The notes beneath the pieces were generated by a model. It was given only the letters and a program-made list of their open reading frames with translations, ran no database searches and was not told where the DNA came from. Positions 1-8,796 of a stretch of DNA of 64,000 nucleotides are shown piece after piece. A program made the position numbers and the translations under genes. This DNA is from Buchnera aphidicola (Microlophium carnosum) (GTDB lineage: Bacteria > Pseudomonadota > Gammaproteobacteria > Enterobacterales > Enterobacteriaceae), in assembly GCA_011752475.1 (NCBI GenBank), contig CP048747.1, positions 62,001-126,000 on the forward strand, read 5' to 3'. Each line of letters opens with the position of its first letter. Positions within the stretch are counted from its first letter, which is position 1.

Positions 1-263
1 TCTTCAATACTTTCTATAAAACTTAAATGTTCATACTGTATTAAAAAATCAATTGCGTTACCATGTGCATTACATCCGAAACAATAGTAAAATTGTTTTT
101 CATAACTTACAGTAAAAGATGGAGTTTTATCATCATGAAAAGGACAATTAGTTTGATAATTTTTACCATTTTTTTTTAATGTTAAACGTTCGTTAATTAA
201 TTCTACGATATTAGTTCGAAATAGTAGTTCAGTGATGAAATATTTAGGTATTTTCCCAGACAT
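1..263 (-). CDS. dnaG: DNA primase DnaG, N-terminal part (runs off the window)
   Basis: This is the primase that makes RNA primers at the replication fork. Only the first ~87 residues are inside the window; the gene continues beyond base 1. The visible part is the CHC2-type zinc-binding domain: CPFH at about residues 40-43 and YCFGC at about 60-64, with the family phrase KTPSF between them. The start ATG (complement of 261-263) begins MSGKIPKYF, close to the E. coli start. The gene lies 77 bp downstream of rpsU on the same strand, matching the rpsU-dnaG-rpoD macromolecular synthesis operon of enterics. Identification is firm; nothing can be said about the catalytic TOPRIM domain. Confidence 0.95.
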   Translation of the reverse strand, partial: MSGKIPKYFITELLFRTNIVELINERLTLKKNGKNYQTNCPFHDDKTPSFTVSYEKQFYYCFGCNAHGNAIDFLIQYEHLSFIESIE

Positions 264-290
264 ATAATTTTATAACTATAGAAATTATTT

Positions 291-316
291 CCGTTCTTTA
301 AAAAGAACGGTTTTTT
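291..316. other. Perfect 9-bp hairpin in the rpsU-dnaG spacer
   Basis: CCGTTCTTT (291-299) is the exact reverse complement of AAAGAACGG (302-310), with a two-base loop that in practice would open wider. A T6 run follows on the plus strand (311-316). It sits where E. coli has an internal terminator between rpsU and dnaG, but the T run faces the antisense direction, so a role in terminating rpsU mRNA is uncertain. An RNA-processing or mRNA-stabilising stem is an equally good reading. Confidence 0.55.
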
Positions 317-340
317 AATTTTTTTATTTTTAAAATGTAT

Positions 341-556
341 TTAGTACATGCGAATACGTCTCGCATTTTCTCGTGTAAGTTTTTTTGCAAGACGTTTGAC
401 GGCTGAAGCTTTAGCTCGTTTACGTTCAGTAGTCGGTTTTTCATAAAATTCTCTTCGACGAATTTCAGCTAAAATACCAGCTTTTTCACAAGACCGTTTA
501 AAACGACGGAGTGCGACATCAAATGGTTCATTTTCACGTACTTTTATTATTGGCAT
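341..556 (-). CDS. rpsU: 30S ribosomal protein bS21
   Basis: Small-subunit protein bS21, 71 residues, the same length as in E. coli. It begins MPIIKVRENEPFDVALRRFK and carries the conserved EKAG and RREFYEKPT segments, ending in a strongly basic tail (RRIRMY). In E. coli bS21 is needed for efficient initiation by helping 16S rRNA pair with mRNA. It is the first gene of the rpsU-dnaG unit here. The 211-bp gap to tsaD is a divergent promoter region. Identification is certain. Confidence 0.98.
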   Translation of the reverse strand: MPIIKVRENEPFDVALRRFKRSCEKAGILAEIRRREFYEKPTTERKRAKASAVKRLAKKLTRENARRIRMY

Positions 557-785
557 TCAAAATTTACCTCAATTATTTACTTTTCTAGAATAAGAAATTA
601 TCAAAATATGTTTAAGATAATAGATCCTATATCAATGAGTATGATATTGTAAAGAAGCATTTTTCATGTTTAATATTGTTGTAATGCAATTTTTTAACAT
701 TAATTTATTTAGAATAACATTAATTTAAACTTGATGCGTAATCTATTTTTTCTTATTTTTACATTTAATGTATAGGTATAAATTT

Positions 786-1796
786 ATGAGAATATTAGGT
801 ATTGAAACTTCTTGCGATGATACAGGTGTCGCTATTTATGATAGTAAAGAAGGATTATTAATCAACGAAGTGTGTAGTCAAAAAAAAATCCATAATATAC
901 ATGGAGGTATTATTCCAGAACTAGCATCTCGAGAACATATGAAAGCAATGATTCTTTTATTAAAAAAAATATTTAGAAAAAAAAATATGGTCAAATATAT
1001 TGATATAATTGCTTATACTGCTGGTCCTGGTTTAGTCGGTTCGTTATTAGTAGGTGCTACATTTGCATGTTCATTGGGACTATCCTTGAATATACCAGTT
1101 CTTCCAGTTCATCATATGGAAGGACATTTATTATCGCCAATGTTGGATTTTAAATCAATTGAGTTTCCATTTATTGCATTATTAGTATCTGGTAAACATA
1201 CACAAATTATTGGTGCTCATAAATTTGGTGAATATGAAATACTTGGAAATTGTTTAGATGATGCAGCTGGTGAAGCATTTGATAAAACAGCAAAATTATT
1301 AGGATTGAAATATTCAAGCGGATCTGAATTGTCTAAATTAGCATGTAAGGGTATTAAAGATTGTTTTCATTTTCCCAGACCTATGATACAGCATTCTAGT
1401 TTAAATTTTAGTTTTTCAGGTTTAAAAACTTTTACGGCTCAAAAAATTAATGAATGTAATCAAAGTATGCAAGAAAAAGCTAATATTGCGAGAGCTTTTG
1501 AAGAAGCAGTAATTGATGTATTATTAATTAAAACTAAAAAGGCATTAAAAAAACAAAAATGGAAACGTTTAGTTATAGCAGGTGGTGTCAGTGCGAACTA
1601 TAATTTGCGTAAAAAATCTGAAAAAATGGTTAAAAAATATTTTAACGGAACAGTTTTTTATTCTAGTGTAGAACTTTGTACAGATAATGGTGCTATGATT
1701 GCATATCTTGGATCATTGCGTCATAAAGAAGCACAAAACCCTCAACTGGAAATACTAGTAAAACCACGATGGTCTATAAGTGATTTGTGTGTTTAA
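786..1796 (+). CDS. tsaD: tRNA N6-threonylcarbamoyladenosine synthase subunit TsaD
   Basis: TsaD (Gcp/YgjD) transfers the threonylcarbamoyl group to A37 of ANN-decoding tRNAs. I chose the ATG at 786, giving 336 residues against 337 in E. coli. The product then starts MRILGIETSCDDTGVAIYD, as the family does, and an AGG lies ten bases upstream; an in-frame ATG at 768 would add six unlikely residues. The metal-binding HHMEGH motif is at about residues 110-115, and the ATP-binding segments LDDAAGEAFDK and AGGVSAN are intact. Its last 23 bp overlap the convergent 3' end of ribB, an unusually tight arrangement. Confidence 0.97.
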   Translation: MRILGIETSCDDTGVAIYDSKEGLLINEVCSQKKIHNIHGGIIPELASREHMKAMILLLKKIFRKKNMVKYIDIIAYTAGPGLVGSLLVGATFACSLGLSLNIPVLPVHHMEGHLLSPMLDFKSIEFPFIALLVSGKHTQIIGAHKFGEYEILGNCLDDAAGEAFDKTAKLLGLKYSSGSELSKLACKGIKDCFHFPRPMIQHSSLNFSFSGLKTFTAQKINECNQSMQEKANIARAFEEAVIDVLLIKTKKALKKQKWKRLVIAGGVSANYNLRKKSEKMVKKYFNGTVFYSSVELCTDNGAMIAYLGSLRHKEAQNPQLEILVKPRWSISDLCV

Positions 1797-2421
1797 TGTA
1801 CAAGATTAAGTCTTGTATAGTTAATACTTGCATTTTTTTATTTTCAGAAAATTTTATTACTTCTGGTGTGCGTGCCATAGTCCCATCTTTATTTGTCAAT
1901 TCACAAATGACTCCAGCTGGTTTAAATCCTGCCAGAGAAACAATTTCGATAGCAGCTTCTGTATGTCCTGCTCTTGATAAAATTCCTCCTGTATGAGCTC
2001 TTAATGGGAATACATGACCTGGTCTATTTAAATCACTAGGTTTAGCATGATCAGCAGTAGCAGTTTTTATAGTAGTTAGTCTATCTTTAGCTGATACACC
2101 AGTAGAAATTCCTTTAGAAGCTTCTATTGTCACCGTAAACCCAGTACGATATACACTAGTATTTTTCTTTACCATCATAGGCAAATTAAGTTGTTTCCGT
2201 TTAGATTCAGTAATACAGAGACATACTATTCCGCTTCCATATCGAATAGCTAAAGCCATTTGTTCTACTGTCATATTTTCACACGCAAAAACGAGATCTC
2301 CTTCGTTTTCACGTTTTTCATCATCTAATATGATTATTCCCTGACCAGATTGTAAAGCAAATATTGCTTTTTTAATTCGTTCTATAGGTGTTCCAAATTT
2401 AGATAAAAGTGTTTGATTCAT
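1774..2421 (-). CDS. ribB: 3,4-dihydroxy-2-butanone 4-phosphate synthase
   Basis: RibB converts ribulose 5-phosphate to 3,4-dihydroxy-2-butanone 4-phosphate plus formate, the four-carbon precursor of riboflavin. It has 215 residues against 217 in E. coli and is the stand-alone form, not fused to RibA. Visible motifs are DDEKRENEGDLV (metal and substrate loop, about residues 33-44), STGVSAKDR, and the RAHTGG...RAGHTEA segment. The 3' end overlaps tsaD by 23 bp tail to tail. I looked upstream for the FMN riboswitch known from E. coli ribB and found none, so control appears lost. Riboflavin synthase is encoded at 55499-56107. Confidence 0.97.
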   Translation of the reverse strand: MNQTLLSKFGTPIERIKKAIFALQSGQGIIILDDEKRENEGDLVFACENMTVEQMALAIRYGSGIVCLCITESKRKQLNLPMMVKKNTSVYRTGFTVTIEASKGISTGVSAKDRLTTIKTATADHAKPSDLNRPGHVFPLRAHTGGILSRAGHTEAAIEIVSLAGFKPAGVICELTNKDGTMARTPEVIKFSENKKMQVLTIQDLILYIKHTNHL

Positions 2422-2698
2422 TATAAAAATCTTAATAGGGTTAAATTATTGAAAAATTTTTTTGTAGTAAATTTAATTAATTTTTTATCTTTATTTTTTA
2501 TAATTATTCTAAAATTATAATTAATAATTAATATATCATAGATGAAAGCAAGTTTGACAGGTATAGAAATTTTTATCTTAAAATAAGATTTTTAATTTCT
2601 TTATATTTTTTAAAAAACGTTTAATTTTGATTAAATATTTTATATTTTTTTAAACAATAGGTCTTATAAACAAGTTCTAAAAGAAAAATAATATTTAT

Positions 2699-3646
2699 TT
2701 ATTGATAGTTTAAAACAGAATTTAACTCATTAATCGTTAACGTTTCAGTACCAATTTTTTGTATGACTATGCTAGCTCCAATATTAGCATAAAAACATGC
2801 TTCTTCTAAAGAATATCCTGTTGCTAAAGACGCTGCAATTATAGCAATTACGGTGTCTCCTGCACCGGTTACATCAGAAGCTATTTTAGATATAGCAGGA
2901 AAATGTATTGGTTTTTTTTTTGTTTGAAATAAAGTCATTCCTTGATCAGAACGAGTCACTAATAATGCTGATAACTTCAATTCAGACAATAATTTTATTC
3001 CTCTTTGTAAAATTTCATTTTCTCTATGACATTTTCCAACTATTTTTTCAAACTCAGAAAGATTTGGTGTTAATAAACTAGCACCTGAATATTTTTTAAA
3101 ATCTATTCCCTTAGGATCTATGATTGTTGGAATAGACATTTTTTTTGCGCAATTAATAATTTTTCTTATATTTATGAGAGTTCCTTTTGCATAATCTGAT
3201 AGTACTAAAATTTTAAAGGACGATAGTGAATTAATAATTTTTTGATGCAATATATTATTTTTTTTAGAAATATATTTTTCTTGAAAATCTGCACGAATCA
3301 ATTGTTTCTTTTCTGATACAATTCTAATTTTTGTAATAGTTTTATTTTTTTTTATAGAAATCAAATCACAACTAATTCTAACATGATTCATAAGTTTTTT
3401 TAAAATTAATCCTGCATTATCCATACCAATAAAACCAATAATTTTGGAATAACCTCCAATCTCTGCAATATTTTTAGCTACATTTGCAGCGCCTCCAGGT
3501 TGTTCTTTAATTTGATCAATTGGCACGATTGGTGTTAATTGTTCAGACAGCATGTAGTGGTTTTTACTATACCAATAACAGTCTAATATAATATCTCCGA
3601 CAACTAACACAAGTGAATTGTTAAAATTAATCAATTTTTTTTTCAT
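2699..3646 (-). CDS. hldE: HldE kinase domain only (D-glycero-beta-D-manno-heptose-7-phosphate kinase)
   Basis: A PfkB/ribokinase-family protein of 315 residues that matches the N-terminal kinase half of bifunctional HldE (RfaE, 477 residues in E. coli). It begins with a VVGDIILDCYW segment, has QPGGAANVAKN at about residues 48-58 and the catalytic DVTGAGDTV signature at about 260-268. It stops at the end of the kinase domain (ELNSVLNYQ). The cytidylyltransferase domain, with its NGVFD..HAGH motif, is not found in any frame of the 277 bp before ribB. The kinase step of ADP-heptose synthesis could be retained without the nucleotidyltransferase step, or the enzyme may have another role. Family assignment firm; present function unclear. 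Confidence 0.85.
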   Translation of the reverse strand: MKKKLINFNNSLVLVVGDIILDCYWYSKNHYMLSEQLTPIVPIDQIKEQPGGAANVAKNIAEIGGYSKIIGFIGMDNAGLILKKLMNHVRISCDLISIKKNKTITKIRIVSEKKQLIRADFQEKYISKKNNILHQKIINSLSSFKILVLSDYAKGTLINIRKIINCAKKMSIPTIIDPKGIDFKKYSGASLLTPNLSEFEKIVGKCHRENEILQRGIKLLSELKLSALLVTRSDQGMTLFQTKKKPIHFPAISKIASDVTGAGDTVIAIIAASLATGYSLEEACFYANIGASIVIQKIGTETLTINELNSVLNYQ

Positions 3647-3865
3647 AATATTATCTCTTTAGTATTCAAATAACTTCAAACATATTAAATATTGAACATT
3701 TTTTTAAAATAAGTATAAAAAGTCTTAAATTTAACAAGATATTTTTTTATATATTATATAAAATATTATTACAAGATTTAATTTGTAAAATGATAAACAA
3801 TTATATAAAGAATTCTACTTTTCATTATAGAATAGAATTTTATTTTTTAGTATGAGAAAATTATT

Positions 3866-5110
3866 ATGAAAATATATTTAGTAGGAGGAGCTGTTCGCGA
3901 CTCTTTACTTAATTTACCTGTAAAAGATAAAGATTGGGTAGTAGTAGGAGGTACAGAAAAAATATTATTAGAAAAAAATTTTCAACAAGTTGGAAAAGAT
4001 TTTCCAGTTTTTTTGCATCCAGACACACATGAAGAGTATGCCTTAGCGAGAAAAGAAAGAAAATCTGGAAGGGGATATACTGGTTTTGATACTGATTGCA
4101 ATTCTAATGTTACTTTAGAAGAAGATTTAGTAAGACGAGATTTAACAATCAATGCTATTGCTCAAGATCAAAATGGTAATTATATTGATCCTTTCGAAGG
4201 AAAAAAAGATATAGAATGTCGTTTGATACGACATGTTTCAGAATCTTTTATAGAAGATCCATTACGTGTTTTACGTGCAGCAAGATTTGCTGCCACTTTA
4301 GTTCACTTAGGATTTAAAATTGCAAAAGAAACTATGTTATTAATGTGTATGATAGTAAAAAAAAAGGAATTATCATACTTAACTTCAAACAGAATATGGA
4401 ATGAAACTGAAAAAGCTTTTAAAACTGCTAATCCTCATGTATATTTTCAAGTTTTATATGCTTGCAATGCACTATATTTTTTTTTTCCAGAAATGTATAT
4501 TTTATACGAAAAAAAATACATTTTAAACTATTCTTCTTTTAAAGAAGTATATAATAAAAACATAATATTAATGGGATTAGCTAAAATATCACTTTATAAT
4601 AAAGATGTTGATATTCGTTTTTCTTATTTGTGTCAATTTTTATCAATTAATCAAATAAATAATAATTGTACAAAGATATTTTTTGATTCATATTCGGCAT
4701 CTATTATTAATAATTTATGCAAGCGATTTAATATTCCATCTTACATTAGAGACATAGCTGTTTTCAATACTGGTTTTTATTTTTTTTTAAATACTATTTA
4801 TTATCAATCATCTAACAATATTATTAATCTATTTTCAAAAATTGATGCTTGGAGAAAACCAGAACGTGTTGAAAAATTAGCTTTTTTAAGTAATTTTAAT
4901 TTTGTAAGTCAAGATAAATCTAATTGTTTTTGTATAAAACCTGGTTGTTTTTTAAAAACATGTTTTTATGTTGTTAAAAGTGTTTCTATTAAATTAATTT
5001 TAAAAAAAGGTTTTAAGGGTTATACAATAAAAAATGAATTAATGCGTTTAAGAATTAAAAAATTAGAATTATGGCGTTTAAAAAATATTAAACATTGTTC
5101 CTATCCATAA
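3866..5110 (+). CDS. cca: CCA-adding tRNA nucleotidyltransferase with a degenerate HD domain
   Basis: Cca adds or repairs the 3' CCA of tRNAs, a real need here because three of the four tRNA genes in this window do not encode CCA. It has 414 residues (412 in E. coli). The class II nucleotidyltransferase head is excellent: MKIYLVGGAVRD, the DKDW metal-binding pair near residue 21-23, RRDLTINAIAQD and the EDPLRVLRAARFAA helix. The C-terminal HD phosphohydrolase part has decayed: the E. coli CHDLGKG motif reads CQFLSIN and the neighbouring histidine clusters are gone, while the flanking DAWRKP.RVEKLA segment is kept. Nucleotidyl transfer should be intact and the phosphohydrolase activity lost. 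Confidence 0.95.
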   Translation: MKIYLVGGAVRDSLLNLPVKDKDWVVVGGTEKILLEKNFQQVGKDFPVFLHPDTHEEYALARKERKSGRGYTGFDTDCNSNVTLEEDLVRRDLTINAIAQDQNGNYIDPFEGKKDIECRLIRHVSESFIEDPLRVLRAARFAATLVHLGFKIAKETMLLMCMIVKKKELSYLTSNRIWNETEKAFKTANPHVYFQVLYACNALYFFFPEMYILYEKKYILNYSSFKEVYNKNIILMGLAKISLYNKDVDIRFSYLCQFLSINQINNNCTKIFFDSYSASIINNLCKRFNIPSYIRDIAVFNTGFYFFLNTIYYQSSNNIINLFSKIDAWRKPERVEKLAFLSNFNFVSQDKSNCFCIKPGCFLKTCFYVVKSVSIKLILKKGFKGYTIKNELMRLRIKKLELWRLKNIKHCSYP

Positions 5111-5137
5111 AAGATGTTTTTTTGATGAACTTCTCAA

Positions 5138-5935
5138 TTAGTCAATAAAATAAATTAATCCTGCTATTACGAAACGATATATTCCAAAAAATATCAGTGA
5201 TGTTTTATTTATAAGTTTTAATAATTTATTAATAGATATTATAGAAATTATAAAAGATATTACAAATCCCATAAAAAATATTGGAAGATCTGATATTTTA
5301 ATATTGCTAAAATTATTTATAAAATCAAAACAAGATGCTCCCATTATTAATGGGATTGATACTATAAAAGAAAATTCTATTGCAACTGATCTTTTTATTC
5401 CTAATAATATTCCAGCTGCTATAGTAGCTCCAGATCTTGAAAAACCAGGATATAAACAAAGAATTTGACAAAATCCAATGATTGCAGATTGAAATAAACT
5501 AATATCGTTAATATCATATGTTTTGTATTTTTTGGGTTTAAATACTTCAGATATTAATAAAAAAAAACCACCTAATATTAATGCATACATAACATTATGT
5601 GTATTGAATAATAATTTGATATTTTTATAAAATATCAGCCCAAAAAATATTGTAGGTAAAATAGCAATAAGAACATGAATATTTTTTGTGTTTTTATTTT
5701 GAAGATTTGTATTAAAATTGATTATTTTTAAAATTTTTTTATGAAAAAAATATAATATTGATAATGAAGAACCCAATTGAATAAAAATTTCTAATATTTT
5801 TGTGTTATTGTTTTCTATTCTTAGCCAATGAGAAGCTATAATCATATGTCCTGTAGAGGAAATAGGAAGAAATTCTGTTATTCCTTCTATAGTTCCAATA
5901 ATAATAGAAGCAATAACTTGATGTAAATCAAGCAT
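5138..5935 (-). CDS. uppP: Undecaprenyl-diphosphatase UppP (BacA)
   Basis: This integral membrane phosphatase recycles undecaprenyl diphosphate to the monophosphate lipid carrier used for peptidoglycan synthesis. It has 265 residues (273 in E. coli). Both family motifs are present: EGITEFLPISSTGH at about residues 17-30 and PGFSRSGAT at about 160-170, with several hydrophobic segments between and after them. It is convergent with cca, with only 27 bp between stop codons, and lies downstream of the pts operon terminator. Identification is firm. Confidence 0.96.
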   Translation of the reverse strand: MLDLHQVIASIIIGTIEGITEFLPISSTGHMIIASHWLRIENNNTKILEIFIQLGSSLSILYFFHKKILKIINFNTNLQNKNTKNIHVLIAILPTIFFGLIFYKNIKLLFNTHNVMYALILGGFFLLISEVFKPKKYKTYDINDISLFQSAIIGFCQILCLYPGFSRSGATIAAGILLGIKRSVAIEFSFIVSIPLIMGASCFDFINNFSNIKISDLPIFFMGFVISFIISIISINKLLKLINKTSLIFFGIYRFVIAGLIYFID

Positions 5936-5979
5936 TTATTTCTCCCTTAAAATTATTTAATATTAATAGTATACATTTT

Positions 5980-6008
5980 AAAACGGTACTAAATAACAGC
6001 ACCGTTTT
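5980..6008 (-). terminator. Hairpin terminator after ptsH-ptsI-crr
   Basis: AAAACGGT (5980-5987) pairs perfectly with ACCGTTTT (6001-6008). Read on the minus strand the stem closes 12 bases past the crr stop and ends in TTTT, as expected for the end of the pts operon and before uppP begins at 5935. Confidence 0.6.
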
Positions 6009-6019
6009 TATATTGAAAA

Positions 6020-6523
6020 TCAATGATACAAAGTCAGAATAACTGTTTTTCCAGCAATAACAGTTCCAGATGATTTTTTTATTTTTTTAAAATTTTCTAT
6101 ATTAGATATTACAACAGGAGTTAAAATAGACTGTGCTTTTTCTGTAAGAAAATCTAAATCAAATATAATAATTTCATCTCCTATTTTTACTTTTTGATTA
6201 TCTTGTGCTATTTTTTTAAAACCTTCTCCTTTTAACTTCACAGTATCGATTCCAAAATGTACAAACAATTCAACATTATCTTCTGAAATCATTGAAAAAG
6301 CATGCATAGTTTCAAATATTTTTCCAATTGTTCCATTTACTGGTGCAAGTATTTGATTTCCTAATGGTTTAATAGCTATTCCATCTCCTACAATTTTTTT
6401 AGAAAAAACAAGATCTGGTACATCTTCTATGTTTATTATATTCCCTGATAAAGGTGCGATAATTTCTATTTTTTTAGAAAAATTAGTTTTTTTACTGTTA
6501 AAAAAATCAGAAAAGAAACTCAT
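6020..6523 (-). CDS. crr: PTS glucose-specific enzyme IIA (EIIA-Glc)
   Basis: EIIA-Glc carries phosphate from HPr to the sugar permease. It has 167 residues, close to the 169 of E. coli. Both active-site histidine segments are visible: ETMHAFS at about residue 73-79 and VHFGIDTVKLKGEGF with the phosphorylated histidine near residue 90. It is the last gene of ptsH-ptsI-crr, 48 bp after ptsI. No permease (EIIBC) gene is in this window. Identification is certain. Confidence 0.97.
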   Translation of the reverse strand: MSFFSDFFNSKKTNFSKKIEIIAPLSGNIINIEDVPDLVFSKKIVGDGIAIKPLGNQILAPVNGTIGKIFETMHAFSMISEDNVELFVHFGIDTVKLKGEGFKKIAQDNQKVKIGDEIIIFDLDFLTEKAQSILTPVVISNIENFKKIKKSSGTVIAGKTVILTLYH

Positions 6524-6571
6524 TTTTTTCTCCTAAGTACATTTTATTTTATTTTTAGTATTTTTTAGGTT

Positions 6572-8284
6572 TTAATGAACAAAGGTTTCTACTAAATAAA
6601 GTATTTCTTCAGTAGTTGGTAATTTCAAGGCTTGTTGTGCCAATTTTTGAGCACTAGAAAAAGATGTTTTGCGAATAATCTCTTTAATTTTAGGGATGCT
6701 GATTGAACTCATGCTAAATTCATCTAATCCCATTCCTAATAAAAGAACAGTGGCACGTTCATCTCCTGCAAGCTCGCCGCACATTCCAGTCCATTTTCCG
6801 TTTATATGTGAAATATCGATCACTTGTTTAATTAATTTTAAAACAGATGGGTTCATAGGGTTGTAAAGATGTGAAATTAAATCATTTCCTCTGTCAACAG
6901 CTAAGGTATATTGCGTCAAATCATTAGTTCCAATACTAAAAAAATCCACCTCTTTTATTAGATGTTCAGCTATTATAGCTGATGCTGGAGTTTCAATCAT
7001 AATTCCAATTTTGATATTTTTATCAAACGATATATTATTATTATTTAATTGAATTTGAAGTTTTTTAATTTCTGATTTTAAAAATCTGATTTCATTTACT
7101 GATATTATCATAGGAAACAAAATATATATTTTACCAAATGCAGAAGCACGAAGAATAGCATTTAATTGCGTGTGTAATATTTCTTTTCGATCTATTGAAA
7201 TACGTATAGCACGCCATCCGAGAAAAGGATTTTCTTCTTTTGGCAAATTCATATAAGGAAGATCTTTGTCTCCACCAATATCCATTGTTCTGATAATGAC
7301 AGATTTATTGTTCATTAACTCTGCAATTGTTTTATATGCTTGAAACTGTTCGTTTTCAGTAGGTAAAGAATTTCTACCCATAAATAAAAATTCAGTGCGA
7401 TACAGACCAATACATTCGGCACCATTTTTTTTTGCAGAATCAATATCTTTAAGACTACCAATATTAGAACCGATTTTAATATTATGTCCGTCAATAGTTG
7501 TAGCATGTAAACTTTTTAAAAGTATTAATTTATTTTTTGTTGAAATATATTGTTTTTTTATTGCTTTTTTTTGATTTATTAATTGATTAGATGGATTTAT
7601 AAAAATTTGATTATTAATAGAATCTAAAACAATATAATCATGATTTTTTACTAGTCTTGTAATATTTCCAGTTCCTACAATTGCAGGGATTTCTAACGAT
7701 CTTGCCATAATTGAGGTATGTGATGTTCTACCTCCTAAATCAGTAATAAATCCTAAAATATATCTTAGATTAATTTGTGCTGTTTCAGAAGGAGTTAAAT
7801 CTTTTGCAATTAAAATTACTTCACTATTTATATTATTTAAATCAATAATATTTAAGTTAAGTATGTTTTTTAATAAGCGATTTCCAATATCTCTTACATC
7901 AATCGCTCTGTTTTTTAAGTACTCATCTTTTAGTTCTTCTAGAGCTTTTGCTTGTCCCTCAATAATTAATTCAGTAGCTGCAGCGGCAGATATGTTCCTT
8001 TCTTTTATCAGAGAAATTACTTCTTTTTCTAATTCTTCATCTTCAAGTAGCATAATATGGCCTTCAAAGATGCTTTCTTTTTTTTCTCCAAATTTTTCTC
8101 TTGTTTTTATTTTTATTTCCGTTAGTTGTTGTATTGATTTTTTTCTACCTTCAAAAAATCTTTCTATTTCTATAGTAATATTGTTAATAGTAATTATTTT
8201 CCGGTTAATAACAATTTCTTCTTCTTTTAATAAAAGAGCTCTTCCAAAAGCTATACCCGGTGATGCTAAAATGCCTGAAATCAT
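6572..8284 (-). CDS. ptsI: PTS enzyme I (phosphoenolpyruvate-protein phosphotransferase)
   Basis: Enzyme I takes phosphate from phosphoenolpyruvate and passes it to HPr, the entry step of PTS sugar import. It has 570 residues (575 in E. coli). The phosphorylated histidine sits in GGRTSHTSIMAR at about residues 185-196. The PEP-binding domain has RTMDIGGDKDLPY, the metal-binding IETPA and DFFSIGTNDLTQY segments, and the acid/base cysteine in GMCGELAGD at about 500-508. It lies between ptsH and crr in the enteric order. Open reading frames on the opposite strand (e.g. 7863-8333) are shadows of this gene. Confidence 0.98.
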   Translation of the reverse strand: MISGILASPGIAFGRALLLKEEEIVINRKIITINNITIEIERFFEGRKKSIQQLTEIKIKTREKFGEKKESIFEGHIMLLEDEELEKEVISLIKERNISAAAATELIIEGQAKALEELKDEYLKNRAIDVRDIGNRLLKNILNLNIIDLNNINSEVILIAKDLTPSETAQINLRYILGFITDLGGRTSHTSIMARSLEIPAIVGTGNITRLVKNHDYIVLDSINNQIFINPSNQLINQKKAIKKQYISTKNKLILLKSLHATTIDGHNIKIGSNIGSLKDIDSAKKNGAECIGLYRTEFLFMGRNSLPTENEQFQAYKTIAELMNNKSVIIRTMDIGGDKDLPYMNLPKEENPFLGWRAIRISIDRKEILHTQLNAILRASAFGKIYILFPMIISVNEIRFLKSEIKKLQIQLNNNNISFDKNIKIGIMIETPASAIIAEHLIKEVDFFSIGTNDLTQYTLAVDRGNDLISHLYNPMNPSVLKLIKQVIDISHINGKWTGMCGELAGDERATVLLLGMGLDEFSMSSISIPKIKEIIRKTSFSSAQKLAQQALKLPTTEEILYLVETFVH

Positions 8285-8437
8285 AACATTACCTTTAATA
8301 ATAAAGTTTATTCATTTAGAGATGGAAATATGACATGTCAGGCGAATATATTTTTTATAAAATAGTTAGAAGTTATTTTTTTATATAATTTCCAGTATTT
8401 TTTCAGAGAAATTAAAAATTAATTTTTTAATGGTAAT

Positions 8438-8695
8438 TTATTCTAATTCTGTCATTATTGTCGATAAATGTTCAATTGCTTCTTTTTCATCTTCCCCTTC
8501 AGCTGATAGTGTAATAAGACTTCCTCGGATTAAACCTAGCGTCTGTATTTTAAATAAACTTTTTGCATTGACTGATTTGCCATTGTAAATAATAGAAATT
8601 TCAGAAATAAATTTTTTTGCTTCTTTTACAAACTGAGCTGCAGGACGAGTATGCAAACCATGCGGAGCAGTTATTTTAATTTGGTTTTGAAACAT
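8438..8695 (-). CDS. ptsH: Phosphocarrier protein HPr
   Basis: HPr shuttles phosphate from enzyme I to the EIIA domains. It has 85 residues, as in E. coli. The active-site histidine is His15 in APHGLHTRPAAQF, and the regulatory-site serine segment NAKSLFKIQTLGL is present near residue 46. An AAGGAAA ribosome-binding site precedes the ATG. It is the first gene of ptsH-ptsI-crr; the gap of about 150 bp to ptsI is longer than usual for enterics but holds no other gene. The decayed cysK lies just upstream on the same strand, as in E. coli gene order. Confidence 0.98.
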   Translation of the reverse strand: MFQNQIKITAPHGLHTRPAAQFVKEAKKFISEISIIYNGKSVNAKSLFKIQTLGLIRGSLITLSAEGEDEKEAIEHLSTIMTELE

Positions 8696-8796
8696 TTTTT
8701 TTCCTTAGTAAAATTTTATTAATGCAATCTGTTAGTAAATTCTAAAATATTTTTTAGAGTTGTTTATTGTAAAAGTTGTATCTTACACGGTTTTTT

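Noticed and set aside
2422..2698. Possible FMN riboswitch upstream of ribB
   Set aside because: E. coli ribB has one, but none of the GC-rich conserved riboswitch blocks is present in this nearly pure A/T spacer.
7863..8333. Open frame of 156 codons on the plus strand
   Set aside because: It lies entirely antisense to the strongly conserved ptsI and the sequence next to it, and resembles no protein.
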